A stretch of DNA of 64,000 nt. Origin: Chrysogorgia sp. JL179-B06 (lineage: Eukaryota; Cnidaria; Anthozoa; Scleralcyonacea; Chrysogorgiidae). Below, piece by piece: positions 33,097 through 44,000 of this stretch; position 1 is the stretch's first letter; each line of letters starts with the position of its first letter. Made by a program: the position numbers and the translations under genes. The stretch lies in the NCBI GenBank assembly GCA_035772405.1, contig JAYKKM010000439.1:7855501-7919500 (forward strand), given 5' to 3'. Below the pieces are notes generated by a model. The model was not told the DNA's origin and ran no database searches. It saw only the letters and a list, made by a program, of their open reading frames with translations.

Positions 33097-35661
33097 TTAA
33101 TTTAATCTAATATAATCACTTAAATGCCTCTTAAAAGATGATACTGATTGTATTAATTGATCAGTCAGTTCACTCGGAAGTTCGTTCCATGATTTAGCAG
33201 CTCTGTAGGAAAAGCTTCTTTTTAGGAAATTTGTTTTAGGTTTTGCCAAAGAGAGTTTAACATTATTACTTCGTAAGTTGTAATTCTCATTTTCACATTT
33301 AGTGAATAACTTAACAAGATATTTTGGTAATTTTCCTGTTAAAGCTTTAAATGTCATGATAGTTTCACGATTTTTTAAATTCTCGACTGTTATCCAGTCA
33401 AGGTTTTCCAGACGTATTTCAGTGGAACGAACCTCGTAAGTGCTACCAGTTATCACGCGCGCCGCTCTCTTTTGTAGTTTAAATAATTTATTAATATGGC
33501 TAGAACAACCATCATTCCAAATAGTGGAACAATAGGTGAAATGGGGCATTATTAAGGCATTATACAATTTTATAAGAATATTTTGAGGAACAAATAATAT
33601 TCAGTTTTGTCACCATTTAGAGTAAGTTTATTTGAGGTGAGCCATTGGTGAACACTTTCAAGGTCTTTATTAAGTTTAGTTTCGATTTCTTTAGAGTTAG
33701 CTCCCTTACATGACAGATTTGTATCATCTGCAAATAATGCGGCATCAGTTGATTCTAAACAATTTGGCAAGTCGTTAATGTACAATAGAAAAAGAATAGG
33801 ACCCAAGTTAGATCCCTGTGGAACCCCACAATCAATTTTCCTTGCATCCGATAGTTTACCATTTATTGCAGAAATTTGTTTTCTGTTACTAAGATATGAC
33901 TTAAACCATTCAAGGCTGTAGCCTTGTATACCGTATCGCTCAAGTTTAGAAATTAGGATTTTATGATTTACCGTGTCAAAAGCCTTCTTAAGGTCCAAAA
34001 ATAGGACTCCATTAAGAAGGCCATTGTCCATGTTGTATAGCCATTTGTTCGTGGCACTAAGTAATGCAGTTTTAGTGTAGAATGTATAGGCCGGAAACCA
34101 GATTGCTGTTCCGTAATGATGTTGTTTTCAGTCATAAACAATCTGAGTTGTCTGCATACTATTTTTTCAAAAAGTTTTGCAACAACAGAGATGATAGAAA
34201 TAGGACGGTAGTTCCCACAATCATTTTTAGGCCCTTCTTTGTATATTGGTGAAACCCTAGCCATCTTCCAATCGTCAGGAAATATTCCCATTTGAAGTGA
34301 TATGTTGAAAATATCAACCAATGACTCAACCACAGTATCGCCCGCATGTGCTGATACTATCGATTCCTGATGCCTTTTTAATTTTTAGATGTTTTATCTC
34401 ATCTAATACTTCAAGATATACGATGTCTTTAAAGTTAAACACATTATCGGCAGGAGTCACAAAGCTTAGCGGGTCTATATCATTATCCTGGATACTATCC
34501 GCTAGCTTGCTACCTATCGTTGAAAAATAGTGATTAAACTCATTTGCAATGTTTTTGTCTCCTGTTATAATTTGATCACCAACTTTCAACTCTTTAACCT
34601 GGGTGGTCTTTGATTTTTTGTTTAATAATTCGTTAATTGCTTGCCAGCTTTCTTTGCTATTATTAGCATTGCCTAGCTTATTTTTGAAGTATTCTCTTTT
34701 TGTAGTTTTTATAAGGTTATTCAGGTCATTTTTGCACCTTTTATAAGCCTCATTATATATCTTGCGGATCCCGTACTAATGGATTTTCTTTTAAGGTAAT
34801 CTCTATGATAGCTCATTTTTTTAATGCTAGCCAGGGCTTATATTCAGATTTAACTCGACGTTGCCTAATCGGTGCATGTTTGTCTGCGATTTCAAGAAAC
34901 TTAGTTTTCCAATCATTCCACAACAGATCAGGGTCATTTGTCAGAAAAGTGGGATTGATAATTTCTCTCAGGTCATTCCTAAAATTTTCAGCGTTGTAAT
35001 TTTTAAACTGTCTACTACATACAGTTTTCGGTGACTGCTTTGGCATGCTAATTTTACGACACAAATAAACAAGATCGTGATCACTAATACCAAGCCGAAT
35101 GACTCCCGCTTCTAACGTTTTATTGTCACCCATCTGAGTAAAAATAAGATCAATCAAAGTTTTTGTTAATGGAGTAACTCTAGTGGGTGACTTGATATGT
35201 TGTTGTAGTTGGAAAATATCCATAAGATCTAATAATTTAATGGTATTTTGGTTTCTATCCTGTTCTAGTAAATTGCAGTTGAGATCTCATGCAGTAATAA
35301 TAAGCTCGGTATTTTGATCATCAACTAATTGTAAGAATTGTTCAAAATGATCAAACAACTCAGCACTAGAATTTGGTGGTCTGTACCAGGTTGCAATGAG
35401 AATAGGTTTACTTTTAGGTTTTTTAATCTCAATACAAATGCATTCGAGAGCAACCGGTACCAATTCTTTACGTTCTATATAAGGTATATTATTTCTGACA
35501 TATATCGCAACACCACCACCATTTCTGTTTCGATCACGTCTTATTATGTCATAACCCGGGATTTCAACTTCGTAGTCTGATATATTATTATCTAGTCTGG
35601 TCTCATTTAATGTTAAGATATCAAAAGGTTTATCTTGCATATAAACTAATAGTTCATCCAA
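33097..35661 (-). pseudogene. LINE ORF2: endonuclease and reverse transcriptase, broken
   Basis: Reading from 35,661: endonuclease with LTLNETRLDN, GGGVAIYVRN, ATWYRPPNSS and, after a stop codon at about 35,287 within the DLN motif, ISDHDLVYL and the SRQFKNYN linker. RT follows: IPDDWKMARVSPIYKEG, NYRPISII, SGFRPIHST, motif A LFLDLKKAFDTVNH, GVPQGSNLGPILFLLYINDLP, catalytic FADDTNL, NKLTLNGDKTEY. Then a deletion, and the C-terminal domain with LYNALIMPHF and KRSFSYRAAKSWNELPSEL. At least four frame changes or stops interrupt it. Domain order and motif spacing are those of CR1/L2 ORF2. Confidence 0.8.
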
Positions 35662-35865
35662 GTGTTTCGTTAAACTAGTAATATTTAAATGACCTATTTT
35701 AAAGCCTTTAAGTTTAGAGAAGGGAGAGCTAGCGCGTGATTCTGGTTGATTATTACTAATATCACTTATATGGATATCTGGTTGATTATTACTAATATAT
35801 CTACGTGATTCTGGTTGATTATTACTAATATCACTTATACGGATATCGATTCTAGATCTTATTTT

Positions 35866-36761
35866 TCAAAAAAAATTTATAACGTTTTTTGCCATAATAG
35901 CTGAGCCAAATCTATTTAAGTGAACTCCATACGAGTTTAAGTGGCTAGCCTGAATGTTAGTATGTGGGATAAACGACCAATTGTTATTAGAGCATACCTG
36001 TTGTAGCATAGAGTTTAATCCCTTTACTTTCGCAGCAAGGTTAGGGTCATCGGTTCTCGTAATAACTCCAGATATGACCAGATTTATTGTTGGATGATTT
36101 TTATTAATTGATTGACCAAGGATTGAGATTTTGTTTGATATAAATTGAGGTGAGTGTTTTAAGTCATTTGTTCCAATGTGTATAGGATTACACAATCAGG
36201 TTGAGATTCCAGGGTTGGCTGAGCATAGTGTTTCATACGGTCGACTGTAGTTCCAGGAAAAGTTGTAACTTGGATATTTTTGATTTAGACTTTTTCGTAG
36301 TTTAGCCGGTTTAACATATTTCAACAACGAGTCACCAATAATTGCCACTTTAGGTCGTTGAGCAGTTTCGTTGGCTTTGGTCTTTCGATGTTCTTCGTTT
36401 GGGTCTTCATCTTCGGCATCGCCGTGACCACTTAAATAAGACTTATATGAGGATGAAGACGTGTCTTTTTTCTTACTCCATTTAGAACTCTGTTGTATTG
36501 GGTGTTTGCCTTTATCTTTTCGAATTGGCTTATCCATGATCTGTATTTCATCATCATCACCATCATCATCAGCATGGTTTTGATTTACATCGGTATAGCT
36601 TTTATCTTCGCTGTCGCTCAAAATATCAAATCTGTTGTCCGTTTCTACCTGTGTAGCAACTGGTATTTTCGTTGCTCTTTTGGTTGTTTGAGGTTGACTT
36701 CCTTTTCTGGATATTTTTTGCCAAGAATCTGTTCGATATTCTTCGCAAAAGCTTTGGTCAT
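35866..36761 (-). pseudogene. LINE ORF1 with SGNH-esterase domain, broken
   Basis: The likely start is MTKAFAKN at 36,761; a first break follows near 36,645. Then come an acidic-basic linker (NHADDDGDDDE) and the esterase: block I KVAIIGDSLLKY, a second frame change near 36,195-36,240, block III HIGTNDLKH, a third region VISGVITR, and block V LNSYGVHLN with the catalytic-type histidine. ORF1 esterase domains of this kind occur in CR1/L2 elements of many animals and are thought to act on lipid or membrane targets. The three conserved blocks are intact but not in one frame. Confidence 0.75.
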
Positions 36762-36778
36762 AATCGTGATGCAGTATT

Positions 36779-38207
36779 TCAATCGTCCAATCGGACGATT
36801 GGACGGATGTTTCGCTGTACCTCTTCGCAGTGTGCCCTCAGTTAACCTCACCAATCTCACGATTCGTCACGATCGGACAAATCGGACGAATCGGACGATT
36901 GGACGAATTTTTCGCTGTACCTCTTCTACCTAAGCCACATGCAGTATAATACTAGTTAACCTCACCAATCTCACGATCCGTCACGATCGGACGAATCGGA
37001 CGATTGGACGGATTTTTCGCTGTACCTCTTCGCAGTGTTGTGCCCTCAGTTAACCTCACCAATCTCACGATCCGTCACGATCGGACAAATCGGACGAATC
37101 GGACGATTGGACGGATTTTTCGCTGTACCTCTTCTACCTAAGCCACATGCAGTATAACACTAGTTAACCTCACCAATCTAACGATCCGTCACGATCGGAC
37201 AAATCGGACGAATCGGACGATTGGACGGATTTTTTGCTGTACCCGTAGTGTGCCCTCAGTCAACCTCACCAATCTCACGATCGGACAAATCGGACGAATC
37301 GGACGATTGGATGGATTTTTCGCTGTACCTCTTCTACCTAAGCCACATGCAGTATAACACTAGTCTAGTTAACCTCACCAATCTAACGATCCGTCACGAT
37401 CGGACAAATCGGACGAATCGGACGATTGGACGGATTTTTCGCTGTATACTCTTCTACCTAAGCCACATGCAGTATAACACTAGTTAACCTCACCAATCTC
37501 ACGATCCGTCACGATCGGACAAATCGGACGAATCGGACGATTGGACGGATTTTTCGCTGTACCTCTTCGCAGTGTGCCCTCAGTCAACCTCACCAATCTC
37601 ACGATCCATCACGATCGGACAAATCGGACGAATCGGACGATTGGACGGATTTTTCGCTGTACCTCTTCTACCTAAGCCACATGCAGTATAACACTAGTTA
37701 ACCTCACCAATCTAACGATCCGTCACGATCGGATAAATCGGACGATTGGACGGATTTTTCGCTGTACCTCTTCTACCTAAGCCACATGCAGTATAACACT
37801 AGTTAACCTCACCAATCTAACGATCCGTCACGATCGAACAAATCGAACGATTGGACGGATTTTTCGCTGTACCTCTTCTACCTAAGCCACATGAAGTATA
37901 ACACTAGTTAACCTCACCAATCTCACGATCCGTCACGATCGGACAAATCGGACGAATCGGACGATTGGACGGATTTTTCGCTGTACCTCTTCTACCTAGC
38001 TAAGCCACATGCAGTATATAACACTAGTCAACCTCACCAATCTCACGATCCGTCACGATCGGACAAATCGGACGAATCGGACGATTGGACGGATTTTTCG
38101 CTGTACCTCTTCTGCCTAAGCCACATGCAGTATAACACTAGTTAACCTCACCAATCTCACGATCCGTCACGATCGGACGAATCGGACGATTGGACGGACT
38201 TTCCGAC
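36779..38207 (+). repeat. 115-bp satellite array, about 13 units
   Basis: Units run TTTTTCGCTGTACCTCTT, CTACCTAAGCCACATGCAG, TATAACACTAGTTAACCTC, ACCAATCTCACGATCCGTC, ACGATCGGACAAATCGGACG, AATCGGACGATTGGACGGA. A second class of unit replaces the middle with CGCAGTGTGCCCTCAG and is shorter. The CGGACGAATCGGACGA motif is a nested short repeat. It lies directly upstream of LINE ORF1 but continues past the LINE 3' end at 32,862, so it is a satellite hosting the insertion. Confidence 0.9.
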
Positions 38208-38327
38208 TACCGCCTCAACAATTTTTTCTTCACCAGACATACCACTATTATCCTCTCAGATACACTGTAACCACTACATATCCCAAAATGTTCACCTCCT
38301 AACGCATACCCACGAATTTCACGAATT
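38208..38327. other. Unique spacer between satellite and hammerhead unit
   Basis: A 120-bp stretch with no recognisable motif, ending in ACGAATTTCACGAATT. It is followed by ACAAGGGTAGTG of the hammerhead repeat. Confidence 0.4.
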
Positions 38328-38454
38328 ACAAGGGTAGTGGGCGTTGCATTATCGCTAAAGGACACCTACACCAACTTCGCAGAGTGCTCAACAACACCGA
38401 AGTGAAGGAGCGTAATAGTACAATATCTACAGACACGTGTTTCGCTGTTTCACA
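38328..38454 (-). repeat. Hammerhead repeat unit, right part, truncated inside the ribozyme
   Basis: Starts at ACAAGGGTAGTG, exactly where the fourth tandem unit stops at 23,537, and runs to CGTGTTTCGCTGTTT, keeping the GTC side and helix III but losing the CTGATGA side. The LTR of the Ty3/gypsy element begins at 38,455, so the ribozyme was cut by that insertion or by a later rearrangement. Confidence 0.75.
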
Positions 38455-38671
38455 TGTAAGATGAGATATTTTATGTAGATAACACTAAGTATATCGGTTA
38501 CGGACATAACGACCGTAGGCGCAGAAAAGAGCATGTTGTTGAAAAAGACGAAAAAGAATATATTGTATTCGGGCGAGATTTCCCCGTTAAAAACTAAATA
38601 AAAGTGATAATAGCCACGTTCTTCTATCTTTATTAATACAATATGTGAAATACCAAGAACCCGTGTAACAT
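38455..38671 (+). repeat. 5' LTR of the Ty3/gypsy element
   Basis: 217 bp, beginning TGTAAG and ending TAACA. It is followed by TTTTGGGGGCTCAGGCGGGA, the probable primer-binding region; I could not assign the tRNA. A TAAATAAAAGTG phrase in the middle may serve as the polyadenylation signal. Confidence 0.9.
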
Positions 38672-38908
38672 TTTGGGGGCTCAGGCGGGAAATCTACAGC
38701 GAAAACCGCCGAAATAAAGATTACAAAAGAGGAATACTACAGAACTTTTACAGTACTCTTAAATGGTGTATTTGTGGACGAGAAACTTGTATTTTTACTG
38801 AGGATTTACTGGTCGTAAAGCTGGAACTACTTATACGGAAGGTACTTTGTTATGCTTATTTGAATTGTGTGAATTTTAAATACTGGTGCGAGACATTTAA
38901 AAGGCAAA

Positions 38909-40330
38909 ATGTCTGACTCAGAGGTCGAAGAGATGTTATTAGAGTTGGAGTCAGAAATGTTTACCTTAAAGATGGATGATGTGTTAGAGTTAGCACAGGA
39001 GATGAAACTTAACGAAGCCAGTATTAAAGATAAGAGCAGATTTGTGATTTTAAAGAGTATCCGGCAAGCTATGGAAGAAAAAGTGGACAGTTTAAATGAG
39101 AAAGCAGAAATTATGGGGTATATAGAAAGTATTAAAAGCTTTCTTAGCCCACCCCCTCTGGAAGAAATCAATGAAGAGCCAGAAAATAAAGAGGGATCCC
39201 CGGAAGAAAAGCAAGTATTAGAATTGCAAGAAGAGATTGAGAAATTGTTAAGTAAACAGAAAGAAATCAAGTCAAAATTTGGAGTCGAACAAAAGAAAGC
39301 TGACAAGGGAACTTGTGATACTAAGAAAACTAGCAGTCAACCCGAGGATGTCCTAAAAGTACCATTGGCTAGTCTTGAGAAGAGTCTCTTGCACAGAGAT
39401 TTCAAAATACAGGGTGTAATAGGAGAGCCTGGTCAGAAGGACAAGTTGGGGTATCGGTCGTTAATTTCCCAAATCGAAGCCGGCTTAAGGAAGCAGTATC
39501 CTGAACTGGAAGTTGTTCATGCGGTAGTTAGAGCAGTGCAACCTGGTCTTCAGCTAAGGAGTTATTTGGAAAGTGTTTCCAACCTAACTCTGCCCAAGCT
39601 CAGAAAAATTATTCGCTTTCACTTCCACGAAAAGAGTGCGACTGAACTGTATCAAACTCTGGCCAACATTACTCAAGACCCAAAAGAGGATCCACAATCC
39701 TTCCTTATCCGAGCACTCACCATTCGCCAGAAGATTATCTCTGCTTCGAAGGAGTCTGAAAATAACATAACCTATGATGAGAGCTCAGTGCAAGGATTAT
39801 TTCTACATGCACTTGAGACTGGACTTATTGATGAGACTATCCGAGCAAAGATGAGACCTACCCTCAAGAATCCTGGTGTCGCTGATGAAGACCTTATAGA
39901 AGCTATGAGCATGGCTATGTCTGCTGAAACAGAAAGAATAAATAAATTCAGTTTCTCTGGTAGAAAAAAACCAGCAAGTGTGTCTGCCTTGGAGATGGTC
40001 AACAACAAAGTCAAGGACAAGAGAGAGGAAGGAAGAGTATTAGCTGCTCTTCAAGTCGTCCAATCTGAGATGGCAACAATGCAAACGGAGATGAAGATAC
40101 TTCGGGGTGCAGTTAACAAGGTGCAGGAACCAGAGAATGGAAAGCAAGATACACCTAAAAGGGCAGGTCAACTGAAGCGTGGATGTAAAGAATGCCAAGA
40201 GAAAGGGATGTCTGATACATGTCGCCACTGTTTTCTTTGTGGTGGTTTCAACCATATTGCCAGATATTGCAATCTTAAGTACAAGAACCAGGGAAACCAC
40301 AAAGGGCTGCCACCAAGGGACAGGGAGTAG
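38909..40330 (+). CDS. Gag protein (473 aa)
   Basis: The frame opens with an acidic helical N-terminus (MSDSEVEEMLLELESEMF), then a charged Glu/Lys coil (about residues 95-135) and a capsid-like middle with a retrotransposon-gag pattern: a Tyr-Leu-rich helix (LRSYLESVSNLTLPKL), FHFHEKSATELYQTL, QDPKEDPQSFLIRAL. Near the C-terminus is a zinc knuckle with CRHCFLCGGFNHIARYC, where the CxxC-x4-H-x4-C spacing can be seen. The protein ends with a basic stretch at GLPPRDRE. The ATG at 38,909 follows about 240 bp of leader after the LTR. The protein frame is complete with no stop, so this part of the element looks intact. Confidence 0.9.
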   Translation: MSDSEVEEMLLELESEMFTLKMDDVLELAQEMKLNEASIKDKSRFVILKSIRQAMEEKVDSLNEKAEIMGYIESIKSFLSPPPLEEINEEPENKEGSPEEKQVLELQEEIEKLLSKQKEIKSKFGVEQKKADKGTCDTKKTSSQPEDVLKVPLASLEKSLLHRDFKIQGVIGEPGQKDKLGYRSLISQIEAGLRKQYPELEVVHAVVRAVQPGLQLRSYLESVSNLTLPKLRKIIRFHFHEKSATELYQTLANITQDPKEDPQSFLIRALTIRQKIISASKESENNITYDESSVQGLFLHALETGLIDETIRAKMRPTLKNPGVADEDLIEAMSMAMSAETERINKFSFSGRKKPASVSALEMVNNKVKDKREEGRVLAALQVVQSEMATMQTEMKILRGAVNKVQEPENGKQDTPKRAGQLKRGCKECQEKGMSDTCRHCFLCGGFNHIARYCNLKYKNQGNHKGLPPRDRE

Positions 40331-41097
40331 CCCAAACAACGACAGAAGAGAAGTCCCACCATTGTAACTATTGTTCAAAGAAAGAAACACGGTCAGACGA
40401 GTTCAAGATATGTTCGGTATGCAAGATGGTGCAATACTGTTCAAGGGAATGTCAAAAGAAACATTGGGGTGAACATAAGACACTCTGTACAGCTATCAAG
40501 AACCTTTCAACACCTACAGATACAGTACCTGGTTTGGGAGATTCCGCTGACACAAATGTGTTTGTTAGTCACCTCACCCCAAAACAGAGGACTACCATAG
40601 CCAAGCTTGTTGGGGAAAAGTGTCAAGTGATGTGTGAACTCAATGGTAAAGAAACTGAGATACTTTGGGACACAGGAGCCCAGGTTTCAATAATACCAGA
40701 GCGAATTTTGCGAGACAAGTTCCCAGCCATAGTGGTTAAAGACATACATGAACTTTTGGAAGTTGGGTCAGACCTAAAGTTAGAAGCAGCTAATGGAACT
40801 CAGATTTCATACAATGGATGGGTGGGAGTAAATTTTAAGCTCCTGGACAATTCTGCAACAGAAATCATGGTACCATTTTTGGTCACGAAGGAAGAACTTA
40901 ACTGTCCTATAATTGGATACAATGTAATCGAACTGTTCGTGAAGGACAATGGCCCGGAAAAGTCACTACCAGCTGTAACAAAGAGTTTTAACAACACAGA
41001 TGCCAGTGCTCTGGTTAACTTTATTAATGGTGATGTCACCGAAAACCTTTGCACAGTTAGAACATCCAAAAAGAAAGTGGTTATCCCAAGTGGTTAG
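40279..41097 (+). CDS. MYND zinc finger fused to aspartic protease, -1 frame
   Basis: The frame is open from 40,279, overlapping gag by 52 bp, with no required ATG. It first encodes a MYND-type finger: HHCNYC, FKICSVCKMVQYCSREC, and QKKHWGEHKTLC, with the C-x2-C, C-x2-C, Y-C-x3-C, H-x3-C pattern complete. The retropepsin follows with catalytic LWDTGAQVSIIPE, flap-like region NGTQISYNGW and the ILGxNx-type phrase PIIGYNVIELF. The frame ends with a TAG at 41,095-41,097. A canonical slippery heptamer lies in the overlap, so expression by -1 ribosomal frameshifting is likely. MYND fingers are uncommon in gypsy elements. Confidence 0.8.
   Translation, partial: VQEPGKPQRAATKGQGVAQTTTEEKSHHCNYCSKKETRSDEFKICSVCKMVQYCSRECQKKHWGEHKTLCTAIKNLSTPTDTVPGLGDSADTNVFVSHLTPKQRTTIAKLVGEKCQVMCELNGKETEILWDTGAQVSIIPERILRDKFPAIVVKDIHELLEVGSDLKLEAANGTQISYNGWVGVNFKLLDNSATEIMVPFLVTKEELNCPIIGYNVIELFVKDNGPEKSLPAVTKSFNNTDASALVNFINGDVTENLCTVRTSKKKVVIPSG
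40291..40297 (+). promoter_or_regulatory. Predicted -1 frameshift slippery site GGGAAAC
   Basis: The heptamer has the X XXY YYZ form with the correct gag-frame codons (GGA at 40,292, AAC at 40,295). It lies inside the 52-bp window where both frames are open, 31 bp before the gag stop. No downstream pseudoknot was folded by eye. Confidence 0.7.
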
Positions 41098-44000
41098 TCA
41101 GTGAATATTTCATGCCGTGCGAACACTGGACCAATACAACGAAACAGCCCTGCATTATTCGAACCAGACGAACAATCACCTTGCAGCCTACAGGTCTAAC
41201 GGTTCTTGAGGCTCTGACTACGGTAAAGCGAGGAAAATCTAGCATTATCGACATTCCAGTATCCAACACAACACAGCATGACATTGTCTTACCTAGTCGA
41301 TTGGTACTTGGTCATCTACAGTTGGTTCGTTCGGTAACCCCACTTGAAGTCAAACTAAAGAGTGAAGGTTTTGAAGAGCATCTAGACGCTGCTGAAACGG
41401 GATCGCAACCGAACGAACAGACTCCAGCAAAACCATTATCTACTGGAATCGGTGAATCTAGAATACCGGAAGTAGATTTGAGTGGGCTAACTCCAGACCA
41501 ACAAAAAGAGGCAATTGAGATGTTGTGTGAGGAAGCAGATGCATTTGCTATGGATGACGAAGACATTGGATGTATTGAGGAACTTCAAATGAACATTAAT
41601 CTGACTGATAATCAACCAATACAAAGAACTATCTATCGATTCCAAGACCCTTGTATCCAGAAGTAAAGTCTTACATTGAGGACCTGTTGAACAGGAACTT
41701 TATTCGAAAATCGAAATCGTCATTTTCCAGCAGTGTCGTTTGTGTACGGAAGAAAGATGGAGGACTAAGACTGTGTGTAGACTACAGATCTTTGAATCAG
41801 AAAACGGTTCCTGACCGCCATCCAATACCCCGTATCCAAGAGACACTGGATAATCTAGGAGGAAACCACTGGTTTAGCGTGCTCGACCAAGGAAAGGCAT
41901 ACCATCAAGGTTTTATGGACAGAGACAGTCAGCCCCTTACAGCCTTCATAACCCCCTGGGGATTATACGAATGGATAAGGATACCATTTGGATTAACAAA
42001 TGCGCCAGCCAATTTCCAGAGGTTTATGGAGAACTGTTTGGGAGACCTCAGAGATACCATTTGTATACCATATTTGGATGATGTTATTGTCTTCTCAAAA
42101 ACATTCACGGAACATGTGCAACATCTACAACAAGTTCTTCAACGACTGAAAAGTCACGGTGTCAAGCTTAAGCCAAAGAAATGTAACTTGTTTAAGAACG
42201 AAGTTTCATTCCTAGGTAGAATAATTTCAGCAAATGGGTACCAAATGGATCCCAAGGCGACTGAGGCTGTTCAAAAGCTTAAAGATGTCAAACCTCAGAC
42301 TGTTGGTGCAGTTCGCCAGATAATGGGTCTTCTCGGTGTTTATCGACGCTCGATCGAGAACTTTTCAAAGATTGCAAAGCCATTGCATGAACTGTTGAAT
42401 GGGGACAAAAAGTCACAGAAGAAGGTAACAACAAACAAAAGCAATCCCAGCAAGAATGTCAACGGTCAAATGCCATCTAAATCACCAATACAATGGAAAG
42501 ACGAACATGCAAATGCCTTGGAAATTCTCATTGAAAGAATAACTTCTCCACCTATTCTAGCCTTCCCACAATACAGTGACCCTTTTATTATACATACCGA
42601 TGCGTCACAAGATGGGCTTGGCGCTGTGCTGTACCAAAGACAATCTGGCCTACTGAGAGTCATTGCATATGCATCCAGAACGTTGACCCCCGCAGAAAAG
42701 AACTATCATCTTCATTCCGGAAAGCTTGAATTTCTGGCACTGAAATGGGCGGTGACTGAACAGTTCCGTGATTATGTGTATTACTCTCCGAAATTCACAG
42801 TGTTTACTGATAACAACCCGCTCACCTATGTCCTAACAACAGCAAAGCTTAATGCCACAGGACTGCGATGGGTGGGTGAACTCTCAGACTTCAACTTCGA
42901 CATCAAGTATCGACCTGGTCGAAGCAATACAGACGCTGACAGTTTATCCAGATTGCCCGGACACTTTGAACAGTATATAGCATCTTGTACCCAAACAGTA
43001 TCACAGGAAGAACTTCACGCATCTATTACATCCATCCGAGCCCTCGGTAATGGGGAAGCAATTTGGATAACTTCCTTTACCACCAAAGAACAGATGTTAG
43101 GTGACGATGGAGCTTTCCTTAATTCCGATCCGAGTTGTAGTCAAATCAAAGTGGTTGAAATAGCACGGGAACAGGACAACGACCAGGATATCAAGCATGT
43201 GAAGGATGTAATTCAATCTCAACAAATTCCAACACCCAGAGAACGACAACACGAAACTCCCGAGGTGAAACGATTCCTGTTCGAACTACCAAAACTTCGA
43301 GTTGACTCTAAGTCTGGCATTCTGTATCACCGATCGCAAGTGGTCCTTCCAAAGAAACTGCGTCGTCGAGTGCTCAAAGAACTGCATGAAGATATGGGCC
43401 ACCTCGGTGTCGAGAGAGTTCTAGCTCTTGCCAGAGATCGTTTCTACTGGCCATACATGAGAAGGGACATTGAACATTTTGTCAATCGTGTCTGCCACTG
43501 CTTAAAGCACAAACGACCTACACTTCCAACTCGTGAACCCCTCCATCCCATCCTCACAACTTCTCCTTTCCAGCTTATCGCCATCGACTACGTCCATCTT
43601 GAGCGCAGTTCCGGAGGTTATGAGTACATTTTAGTGGTCGTAGACCATTTTACAAGATACGCTCAAGCCTATCCCACCAAAAACAAATCGGGTACTACGG
43701 CTGCTGAAAAGATCTTCAATGAATTTATTCCTAGATTCGGATTTCCGGAGAAAATCCACCATGATATGGGTAAGGAATTTGAAAACAACTTGTTCAAGAG
43801 ATTAGAGAAGTTGTCTGGAGTGAGTCACTCACGCACAACACCCTATCACCCACAAGGGAACGGTAAAGTTGAGCGAATGAATAGGACCTTACTTGGGATG
43901 CTCCGAACACTGCCTGAAACTCACAAGACACATTGGAAAGATCATGTTGCCAAACTCATACATGCGTACAACTGTACTCGCCACGAAGCCACCGGTTATT

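Larger units (their letters stand above)
32938..36778 (-). mobile_element. Near full-length CR1/L2-type LINE
   Basis: Minus-strand order: ORF1 with an SGNH-hydrolase domain, ORF2 with an apurinic-type endonuclease and RT, then a 3' untranslated region with GGCCCTTTGAAAATCAGC and GGCTACCGTGTTAAA and a tail of four ATTAAAG-type repeats (32,938-32,965). The same 3' phrase (CACGGCCCTATGAAAATCAACG, GGCTACCGTGTTTAAA) ends the LINE fragment at 57,625-58,225. The copy has several frameshifts and stops, and an RT deletion of some 250 bp near 33,570. Confidence 0.8.

Noticed and set aside
36779..38207. CRISPR-like regular repeat array
   Set aside because: The units are continuous satellite repeats with no unique spacers, in a eukaryotic context.
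36779..38207. 115-bp units as promoter monomers of the LINE
   Set aside because: The same satellite continues beyond the LINE 3' end at 32,862 and occurs at 23.65 kb without a LINE, so it is better explained as the insertion target.
40330..40430. Gag stop as an inactivating mutation
   Set aside because: The next frame overlaps by 52 bp and contains a correctly phased GGGAAAC, so the change of frame is most likely programmed.
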